Assembly: GCA_964017235.1 (NCBI GenBank)
Contig: OZ024929.1
Span: forward strand, 22,317,464 to 22,381,463
DNA length: 64,000 bases
Direction of reading: 5' to 3'
From: Sabellastarte sp. h YS-2021
Taxonomy: Eukaryota > Annelida > Polychaeta > Sabellida > Sabellidae
The position numbers were made by a program, and so were the translations under genes. Shown here in pieces: positions 58,901 to 64,000 of this stretch. The notes below the pieces were generated by a model. It ran no database searches. It worked only from the letters and a program-made list of their open reading frames with translations, and had not been told where the DNA came from. How positions within the stretch are numbered: the first letter of the stretch is position 1; each line of letters starts with the position of its first letter.

Positions 58901-61900
58901 TCTTACTAATTTTAACATGAATAAAGTCAAAGATTTGTTTTAGTAATGAATACTTTTCACTTAGTTACCCTGCCTTGTACTGATTTGAAATTTGTCTTTT
59001 AATTGTTGGCATACTTGAGAAGCATAACCTTTTACCACTGCATAACTTTTTACATTTAATTATATTTAATTTTAAGCTGATTTGTTTCTCTCAGCAATCA
59101 GGGATTGTCTTCATTTTGACTCCGGTTGGCCTGTTTGACCCCAAAGTAACCAAAAGGTATTACTAGAATAGTGAGTAAAACTCTACACTTACTTAATATA
59201 GTTAGAAAATCCCATTATTTAGTTTGGGCTCCCATGAACACACTGATTATTCTTCCTGTCAAAGCCACTTTCCAATTTACTTCACCTGTCCATCAGGTCT
59301 TGTGTTTTTGCACATTCCATTGTCATTAGCAAATGGCTTGGGCAGCATAGGATTCACTCAAATTAGCAACCATTATGTATAGACAGCAAACAAATAGTTT
59401 ACTATGTGCTTGGTTAAAGCTAGGTTGTTTAAAAATAAGTTTTATGTATTCTGTGTTGCTGTCTTTTAATTTCCTGAACTTATTGGAACTGGGTTTTACC
59501 TAGCTGTATCCACCAACACGAGTGACTTAATTACAACACTTGGAAAGCCTAAATCATAGAAGCTCAACAGATTTCTGTATTTGTACACTGAATGATGTAA
59601 GCATTTCCAAATGAGATAATTTTTATAACTTATCATATCCATACCTGTTTATCATATGTCACAGGGAAATGTTCTGCATACACATCAAGGTTATCATGTT
59701 TACTGCTGTCTGTGCAATTTCCGTAAGGAGGTCCTTTGCGGTTGACAACAACCTGTACATCAGAATTAGATAAAAATAAACAATTTTATGCCAGGAACTC
59801 GGTGTAAAAAATTACTAAAGTATGCTCAACATATACGTATGTTCAATGGTCAAAACTTAAAGAAAAATTCTTATTGTACATTGAACAGACAGGTTTGATA
59901 TTTTTGATGTCAGTGATGATTATTAATTTAAACAAATACACCAGGGGTTAAATTTACAAAGGTCTTGGCCAAATCGTAGACTTAACTCTGCTATATTTGT
60001 CAACAGAAGATAAGCCAAAGAATGCACTAAGACCTTTTGCACAAAGGCACTAAGGCCCCAGGGTTAACCTGTTGTCATTACCTCTGCCAATGTGTTAATC
60101 TAATTGGGGGCACTTGTTGATCTGTTTGTTTGCATGATCACTAAAAATTAAAGATGGATTTTGATGAAACTGTCAGTAAATGTCATCAATGGCACATGAA
60201 CAAAGAATAAGTTTTTTGTAGTTGTCTGGACCATGGTCTGCATCCAGGATTTTTTACCGGATTTGGTGTCAGTTTACTCATACTGTATTGGAGGTTTTGA
60301 TCCTTAGCAGAGGTACGAGCTCTTTAAATGCTTATGTTTAACATATTTTCCATTATAAGTTAAAGATACCCTTTTGACTCCAATAGAAATGAGTTTTCCA
60401 GGTTCAGCCAGATTCCCTTCATTCTCTGGATGGGGCATGGAAGACTGTGGGTGAACAATAATACGTGCCCCTGCAGGTCCTCCTACATCGTGAAGGTATT
60501 CGTCCTCTCCAATGTTTAAAATCACCTTCAGACCTTTACATATGAATTTCTATCTAAATTAATATACTTTGTTAGGGAGCCATGTAGTATTTGATAGAAA
60601 TATATATATATAAGAAAGGTATATATAAAAGTGTTCTAGAGTATCTTTAAAATATTTTATTCTTTTTAAAATATTATTTGACTATTTTTTGGATTGAATT
60701 ATCTGAAATGGTAGCGTAATAATAACCTGTAACTTACGATCTAAAAGGTTTGTCAACTGATTTTATTTCATATTCTCATCGATTTCTAGCATAAAAATAT
60801 TAAAATAAAACAAACCAAAATGGCATATTATTGAAGAAGAACCTCAAATTGTGTCAGCTGCATACTATTCAGTGCAAGAAATAAATCACTGATGTAACAT
60901 ATAATTGGCTTTTCAGCTATAGGTATAAAAGCATACCATACATTCTTCCTGTTCTTTGTGCTGTTTCAACAGATAGAGATGAATTCCAACCACTGTTGAA
61001 CAGGTAACAGTTCCCATACACTGGATTGAAGTACCGATACAACATACTGTTGGAACAAAATAATTGTAAAGCTGCGTGAAAGTAAGGATTGTTGTTAATT
61101 CATAGGATATTTACTTTGAAATTTGCATACCAGTGCTTAGAATAGTTAAAATGTAACTTTAATTGGCATCTATAATATCTCAGCCTTTTCCAAGACATTG
61201 ATGATTATTATTATTAGTCATAGTCGCTGTAGTTATGGTAGCAGTCGCAGCAGCATCAATTGTATATGATATTATTGATGTTAATATCTCAACGTAGTAA
61301 CATGAAATTAATGTAATAGTTTGCTCGTTTTGTGCTAATTTTGCTATATTTCAAAGCTTTCTGGTCACATCTAGACCAAAGGCTCTCGTAATATTGCTTC
61401 AAATTTAAGCCAGCAAATATACTTCAGTCAAATCAATAAAGATTGTTCAACTTTCAATAACAATAGGCTGGTCAATTCAACACGAAAGAGTGTTAATGCA
61501 GAATAAACATTTTGGGTGTAATTGCTGTGTAAGTTGATTGGTTAAAAGAAAGGAAGACATATTAGCTGCACTGTTAGTCACTGGCTAAATAGCTGCAAAC
61601 AGCAAATCTCTAACTGGAATGAATGGCCTAGGGAGTTAAGTTACTGTCCCACCAAGCCAAAGAAATGAATTGGTGATCTGATGGTATATGAATTTGCCCA
61701 GTGTTATAAATAATAGTTCACACACTCACTCTGTGTCACAGTTCCAGCCTTCATACTGACAATCAACCACAAACTCATATGCCTGATAGCCCATCTGTTC
61801 TTTAACAGTGTCAGGCACAGATGCAAGGTGCTCAACAATGGTCTGTTCTAGAATGAAATCCTCTTGGAGTGGCTTTCTGTTAACTATGATTATATAAGGT

Positions 61901-61932
61901 AAATAGTCTTCTGGTATTATGTAATCCTTGAT
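40799..61932 (-). CDS. DEG/ENaC-family sodium channel subunit (nine exons, 5' end outside window)
   Basis: Exons in transcript order are 61932-61730, 61046-60937, 60533-60370, 59752-59645, 58693-58558, 57036-56958, 45929-45872, 44985-44839 and 40907-40799. All have GT-AG introns with agreeing phases and give about 371 residues. Family landmarks appear in order: LPYIIIVN (post-TM1), EFVVDCQYEGWNC, YGNCYLFNSG, GLKVILNIGEDEYL, GARIIVHP, PPYGNCTD, CFRTCYQRNVIERCGCADPFVP, CSNICPDPC, AVWPSTYQ, LMLEVFYEDFNYEEIEE. The last is GGILGLWVGCSVISLFELLEL, the pre-TM2/TM2 segment with the G-C-S selectivity filter. Such channels are trimeric, plasma-membrane, voltage-independent Na+ channels gated by acid, peptides or force; the stimulus here cannot be told. 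The N-terminus and TM1 are upstream beyond 61932. The terminal exon is unclear. Read-through of the last donor gives 28 more codons and TGA at 40715-40713, with AATAAA (minus strand) nearby. Confidence 0.9.
41480..44465. repeat. Region with recurrent TGTAATTCAC motif
   Basis: TGTAATTCAC or near-matches occur at about 41484, 41842, 42965 (inverted), 42985 (inverted), 43322, 43337, 43411 and 43599, with a decayed one near 44456. The two at 42965 and 42985 form a 20-bp tandem. It lies in the channel intron between the TM2 exon and the preceding exon. No ORF or known element is recognised. Confidence 0.45.
44560..44800 (-). repeat. Dispersed repeat of the 'gtctgtctgtctg' family
   Basis: 'gaagttattgtgaacgcagacaggcagacagacagacggacgg' resembles the ends at 37.5 and 19.4 kb. 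Non-coding. Confidence 0.45.
44839..44985 (-). CDS. DEG/ENaC channel exon (palm, YEDFNYE)
   Basis: 147 nt, phase 0 at both ends, encoding ...RNLLMLEVFYEDFNYEEIEELETYK, the beta-strand that leads into TM2. The acceptor is 'tatcttag' and the donor gtaaga. Confidence 0.88.
45355..45540 (+). repeat. tRNA-derived SINE family 1 (diverged)
   Basis: Shares 'caccaagtggtatgcactggtttcctct' and the tRNA-like head 'gtgattatcgcacttctcaacc' with family 1. Confidence 0.45.
45872..45929 (-). CDS. DEG/ENaC channel exon (WPS motif)
   Basis: A 58-nt exon encoding FEEYFVSSTSTAVWPSTYQK. The S-x-A-x-WPS block is diagnostic of the family. The acceptor is 'tttccag' and the donor gtaagt. Confidence 0.85.
46795..49563 (-). 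mobile_element. APE-type LINE with 2A-like motif (degenerate) in the channel intron
   Basis: The N-terminal ORF 49563-49243 has LLLVLGGDVSLNPGP followed by LNVRSVRNKGPLLADMV (endonuclease start). The usual catalytic Glu of the ETHI motif is Lys here (LMKTHI). 48530-48063 covers the EN-RT linker to ENYRPVSGLRFIS. 47455-46795 covers the C-terminal RT (FVLVAKALVSSWLDYCSSFF...IQNSAARIV). The central RT is frame-broken. CR1/L2/Rex-like by motif style. Confidence 0.78.
49551..49785 (+). repeat. tRNA-derived SINE family 1 (full-length)
   Basis: GGCAGAATGGTAA A box, GGTTCAGTTCCCGG B box, body and 'gacgcaaaactccaaataaataaa' tail. It abuts the 5' end of the minus-strand LINE. Confidence 0.7.
50444..50745 (+). 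repeat. tRNA-derived SINE family 2, copy 3
   Basis: 'cgcctaggaacacagaagaaatgggttcaatccca' head, same body, ending 'cctgtagtacatggagatattg'. Confidence 0.65.
51376..51700 (-). mobile_element. LINE 3' fragment, minus strand
   Basis: In one minus-strand frame it reads HYVPVLWNSYPFHVRNSPSVASFRKHLKTHLF, the typical C-terminus of APE-type LINE ORF2 (WNxLP...FxxxLKTHLF). It ends in a TTAGATTAGATTA tail at about 51376-51390, next to the Harbinger coding remnant. Confidence 0.65.
51797..53685 (+). mobile_element. LINE (5'-truncated) with a long RT ORF
   Basis: The element starts within the EN-RT linker (KILYKSSTIILPDHISP at about 51810) and ends in the 'tttctattctattcta' tail at 53685. It lacks the endonuclease. 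The same family's relic lies in OAS-A intron 1. It sits between the two halves of a Harbinger transposase pseudogene. Confidence 0.8.
51936..53549 (+). CDS. LINE reverse transcriptase (537 codons, partial ORF2)
   Basis: An open frame with the RT blocks in order: LKNYRPVSNLSFISKLIEKVV, LLDLSEGFDTIDHDIL, GLPQGSVLGPRLFTLY, HLYSDDTQMYLAL, VKNLGVTFDSG. The C-terminus is WNRLPQSVQSQQTITGFRSQLKTFLF. The catalytic box is YSDD rather than the usual YADD. FDTIDH has G where A is common just before it (SEGFDTIDH). A frameshift near 51925 separates it from the upstream linker, so it is a 5'-truncated copy unlikely to be autonomous. Confidence 0.85.
   Translation: MAVSLTRPNSNSTALSFFEPVSEGDTLKILKSSTTKSCDLDPIPTALVKACADILVTPKTNIINYSLREGSFPNCFKTAYVTPLLKKPNLDRNRLKNYRPVSNLSFISKLIEKVVAKQLNNYIDSEGLSNVNQSTYRRLHSTESTLLKIQNDIAASMDSGKAVALTLLDLSEGFDTIDHDILCNSLRDWFGVDGTVLRWIKSYLSNRKQKVKLGNSFSDAFSLPYGLPQGSVLGPRLFTLYTTPLSNIISNFNVTYHLYSDDTQMYLALDHRNFDSSFAELTECLTCVQNWMSGVKLKLSQEKTEFIITGDRQARESLINKFPTQLLGNSISPTDTVKNLGVTFDSGYTFASHITNMCRACYYHLKDLRHIRKFLSVDTAALLANSMISSRLDYCNSLLYGVSKYNVAKLQKIQNALCRIVFRLDRTSHVTPFLQKLHWLPITYRILFKYNLITFKAIKFSQPIYLSSLIKTSCLTHGNRLSLSSVSHKKVISRRGFAMASPTEWNRLPQSVQSQQTITGFRSQLKTFLFRLAYPPP
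53958..54032 (-). repeat. Three tandem hairpins resembling the histone mRNA 3' stem-loop
   Basis: On the minus strand, 53973-53958 (GGTCCTTTTCAGAACC) fits the metazoan histone stem-loop consensus GGYYYUUHUHARRRCC. 54032-54017 fits except its first base and has five perfect stem pairs. 54003-53988 is a degenerate version. Spacing is about 30 bases. No histone coding sequence is recognised next to them. Confidence 0.5.
54890..55450. repeat. GC-rich repeat block with recurrent TTAGTCCCAGG in both orientations
   Basis: TTAGTCCCAGG or its complement CCTGGGACTAA occurs repeatedly (for example about 54898, 55090, 55113, 55195 and, inverted, 55245 and 55352). It is mixed with CTCAGGCCTCCT and GAATCGGTTT/AACCGATTC units. 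It contrasts sharply with the AT-rich surroundings. A second block with the same words is at 56500-56860. Confidence 0.55.
54933..54976. repeat. Near-perfect 44-bp palindrome
   Basis: The arms start GGGCCGTGAGAAA and end TTTCTCACGACCC, meeting at ATCAAACATGTTTGAT. There are two mismatched positions. It lies in the GC-rich repeat block and could form a cruciform or mark the fold of an inverted-repeat element. Confidence 0.75.
55470..55950 (+). pseudogene. L1/Tx1-like LINE ORF2 C-terminal fragment
   Basis: Reads LYNILGTKKYLYKLKLHPNLMCSFCSQ, then SIEHLFSECEIVSQLWDNLQNWI and a Lys-rich tail ending NIWNKLFDGI. The C-x2-C...H-x4-C zinc-binding pattern with a following W is the zf-RVT domain at the end of L1-like ORF2. 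Only the last 150 or so codons remain. It lies between blocks of a GC-rich repeat. Confidence 0.65.
56500..56860. repeat. Second GC-rich TTAGTCCCAGG-type repeat block
   Basis: Contains CAGTCCCAGGAGGCCTGAGG, CTTAGTCCCAGA, CTTAATCCCAGGC and TCGATTCTTAGTCCC, the same vocabulary as the block at 54.9-55.45 kb. It lies on the other side of the L1-like fragment. Confidence 0.5.
56958..57036 (-). CDS. DEG/ENaC channel exon (CSNICPDPC)
   Basis: A 79-nt exon encoding DCRYVVNFQYTNGDLGCSNICPDPC. The acceptor is 'tttacag' and the donor gtaagt. An 11-kb intron packed with transposons follows in transcript order. Confidence 0.83.
58205..58375 (-). repeat. tRNA-derived SINE family 1 (diverged, reverse)
   Basis: The minus-strand head 'cacttacttcccacctctgaggtc' and 'agttggtagttaactt' body resemble family 1. 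Confidence 0.4.
58558..58693 (-). CDS. DEG/ENaC channel exon (Cys-rich motif)
   Basis: Encodes NCFRTCYQRNVIERCGCADPFVP..., the C-x3-C-x7-C-x-C-x2-P signature of the ASC family. The acceptor is 'tttctcag' and the donor gtatgt. Confidence 0.9.
59645..59752 (-). CDS. DEG/ENaC channel exon (PYGNC)
   Basis: Encodes VVVNRKGPPYGNCTDSS...VTYDKQ, equivalent to the PYGxC segment before the Cys cluster. 108 nt, phase 0 at both ends. Confidence 0.85.
60080..60315 (+). repeat. Dispersed 'gatctgtttgtttgcatg' repeat
   Basis: 'acctctgccaatgtgttaatc' and 'gatctgtttgtttgcatgatcact', then the usual 'attttgatgaaactgtcag' body. It lies between two channel exons. Confidence 0.45.
60370..60533 (-). CDS. DEG/ENaC channel exon (GARIIVHP)
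   Basis: Encodes GLKVILNIGEDEYLHD...AGARIIVHPQSSMPHPENEG...PGKLISIGVKR, the classic mid-ectodomain block. The acceptor is 'atgtaaag' and the donor gtatct. Confidence 0.88.
60937..61046 (-). CDS. DEG/ENaC channel exon (YGNCYLFNSG)
   Basis: Encodes MLYRYFNPVYGNCYLFNSG..., the conserved GNCYTFN motif of the extracellular domain. The acceptor is 'ccaacag' and the donor gtatgc; 110 nt, phases fitting both neighbours. Confidence 0.88.
61730..61932 (-). CDS. DEG/ENaC channel exon (post-TM1 and finger start)
   Basis: The acceptor 'ctcaatag' is preceded by an in-frame stop, which fixes the exon start. It encodes DYLPYIIIVNRKPL (equivalent to FPAVTICNxNP) through QMGYQAYEFVVDCQYEGWNCDT. The donor is gtgagt, phase 2. 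Confidence 0.8.
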
Positions 61933-62188
61933 CTATTGAGGCATATGGACATCAATGACAATGATGGTACAATAAAATATGCACAGAACTAAATCTGGTG
62001 CCTATTAGAAATTGAGAGAAATTATTCAGAAGTTTTGGAGCATCATATGAAAAGCTGTTCTTAAAATGTGTCGGTATCACTGCTGAATCAGTGATGGTTC
62101 ATCCAGTCTTCTATGCATGACTATGTCTCTTGCAATTCTAGTACTAGCTGTCACCAAATGTTGAAAAAAAGATGTTTTGCATAGAGAC

Positions 62189-64000
62189 CAGGGCCCGTAT
62201 TCACTAACATTCTTATTCTTAGAAAAAGAATTTTTCTTAGAATTAGAAAATTTTCTTATCTAAGAATTTTCTTATTCTTAGAAAAAAATTGTATTCACAA
62301 AGCAATTCTTAGTTAAGAATTATTTCTAAGAATAAGAATTTTCTTAGTTAAGAATAGTAAACAAAACATGTGCATGCATATAGTTTTTGATGTCCCATGA
62401 TCAGTCATGTGATATATTTACACCTTTATTGGTTGAAATGGAGTCAGAATTAGGTGCCGGATTCACAAAAGGTCTTAATCTTAGCCTTTTCTTAGGTGTA
62501 GCCCAGTCTTAAATACAAGATTTTTTTTCAGCTAAGAATTTTCATAAATTCATAAAGTAGGTTTCAGCTTGAACAAAAGTCATCAACTTAAGACCAAGAC
62601 TGATTTTTTTCATATAACCAAATTTATCGAACATAAATCACAAAGCAGTGTACATATTAACTATAAAATAAGTATATCCCACACAGGTAAAATTATCAAT
62701 ATTAACTGATTAATTCATCTCCTGCCAGCTATAAAATGAGTGCATTAACCTATCCATTTCCATCACTCTTAAATCCTTCTTAAACTCATAAAATTTCAGA
62801 ATAAGACATTTCAAATCAGATTTACACTTCAAAAGGAAAACAAAATTACAGTGCTGCAGTAACTATAAGCACTGAAATAGGGTTTCCCAATTTCATGTAT
62901 CATATTTTTTATGATATCCAATAAAAAAGAAGGTATCCACATTCGCCACAGGATTTATGGAGCCAGATTATAAGTCTTTTTTGCTGTAATTAGAAACAAT
63001 TCTGCACATTGTTTAAAAACTGTATGAAGCCTGTTTTGTATGTATAAACAAATTGCTTATATCCACATTGTTTAAATCCTACATGTGCCACTTTGAAAAA
63101 ATCAATAAATGGGAAGTGCCCATGCACTGAGCAAATCATGTCAATTGTGATGCTTTTAGTTATGTCAAGGTCAGTAAACAAAGCATATTTCTGGGGAAAA
63201 AACAACTTCAAGTATTTAATATAATTACTTTACATCAGTTTGGTGTAGTACGTAGTGCACTTGCAATTTTTTGTGGGATATATAATTGTAAATCTTATTT
63301 ATATTTATTTTTGGTTATTATGTAATAAAATACTTGCACCAAATGGATAAAATAATTTGAAAAGTGAAACTAAAACTTTCACAGTGGGATATGTACATAA
63401 AGTCAATGTAAATATATATATACAATTGGATATGTGCTGCTAAATGCTGTTGATGTGTACTCTAATTTTGTGGATATATATTTCTCAGAATATGTTGATG
63501 TACACTGTAAAACTTGTCCACTTACTGTTGACACTTGTATCAGAAAGGGATAAGTTTTGCAGTTGAGAACCTTCTAACCTCTTAGAAACACACAAAAAAC
63601 TAATATAGAGGGGTGTGTAAGTATTTTTAACTTAATTCTAGCCATTTGAAATTTTGAAGTGGGGAAAATATACATGGCGGCCATATTTAAAACCAGTCAA
63701 CAAGATAGCATAAATCATTCACTTCAGTCTTTATCTGTAAATATAAAGCTCTTATAAAAAAATCATGCTGATCAGAAAAAAAAACAAACACTGGATTTGT
63801 CTGGTCATAGAAAAAATGTCTATTTGCAAAGAATTGATTAAAAAATATGAATTGTGTCACCTTTTTCTTAACTTAAGTAAGGTCTTGATCATTCTTAGAT
63901 TTGAACATCATTCTTAGAAAAAATTCTAAGAATAAGAAAAAATTCTAAGAATAAGAATTTAGTGAATACCAAAAATACTTATTCTTAGAATTTTCTAAAA
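62189..64000. mobile_element. MITE-like or longer inverted-repeat element with TTCTTAGAA arrays (runs off window)
   Basis: It starts AGGGCCCGTATTCACTAAC, then a run of TTCTTAGAA/TTCTAAGAA palindromes (62205-62355). A matching inverted array ends with AGTGAATAC at 63968, and the same motifs resume at the window edge. Its interior at 63640-63690 has the 'gccatttgaaattttgaagtggggaaaa' core shared with family M. It lies upstream of the first visible channel exon. Confidence 0.5.

Noticed and set aside
1-64000. CRISPR arrays, operons or other prokaryotic systems
   Set aside because: No regularly spaced direct repeats of that type; genes are split by GT-AG introns.

Overview
This is eukaryotic, AT-rich, intron-rich animal DNA with many transposable elements and no prokaryotic features. 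The gene families, the tRNA-derived SINEs ending in 'gacgtaaaa...aataaataaat'-type tails, DIRS and LINE elements with 2A-like peptides, and a mollusc-like repeat load suggest a lophotrochozoan, most likely a mollusc. Species is not determined. Most of the long uninterrupted reading frames in the window are transposon relics. The real host genes are split into short exons, which I rebuilt from splice sites, reading phase and family motifs.

Three host genes can be supported. (1) OAS-A, + strand, 5412-12655: six exons encoding a complete 339-residue 2'-5'-oligoadenylate synthase-like nucleotidyltransferase. (2) OAS-B, + strand, 15653-28890: a tandem paralogue with the same six-exon plan and phases, 329 residues. 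Four of its six exons have exactly the same length as in OAS-A. It has a TATA box with IRF-type half-sites just upstream and a poly(A) signal at 29118. (3) A DEG/ENaC (amiloride-sensitive-type) sodium channel gene, - strand, 61932 down to about 40799. Nine exons run from the region after TM1 through the Cys-rich extracellular domain to TM2 with its G-C-S selectivity filter. The 5' exons (N-terminus and TM1) lie beyond the window, and the last coding exon is uncertain.

Mobile DNA dominates the rest. Two degenerate DIRS-type (tyrosine recombinase) retrotransposons lie antisense to the OAS genes. One is inside intron 3 of OAS-B (about 19.4-25.3 kb) and one is just downstream (about 29.9-34.7 kb). 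OAS-A intron 1 holds a LINE relic (about 6.0-7.65 kb). The 11-kb channel intron at 45.9-57.0 kb is a nest. It contains a minus-strand APE-type LINE with a 2A-like motif (46.8-49.6 kb) and a PIF/Harbinger (HARBI1-like) transposase pseudogene. That pseudogene is split by a minus-strand LINE end and a plus-strand LINE (51.4-53.7 kb). The same intron also has an L1/Tx1-like fragment between blocks of a GC-rich repeat (54.9-56.9 kb), and three hairpins resembling the histone mRNA stem-loop. SINEs include two tRNA-derived families and one derived from 5S rRNA. Several MITE-like inverted-repeat elements are scattered through introns and intergenic DNA.

The most biologically interesting content is the tandem OAS pair: innate-immune nucleotidyltransferases of a protostome-type genome, embedded in antisense tyrosine-recombinase retroelements. 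The splice models are read by eye and need transcript evidence.
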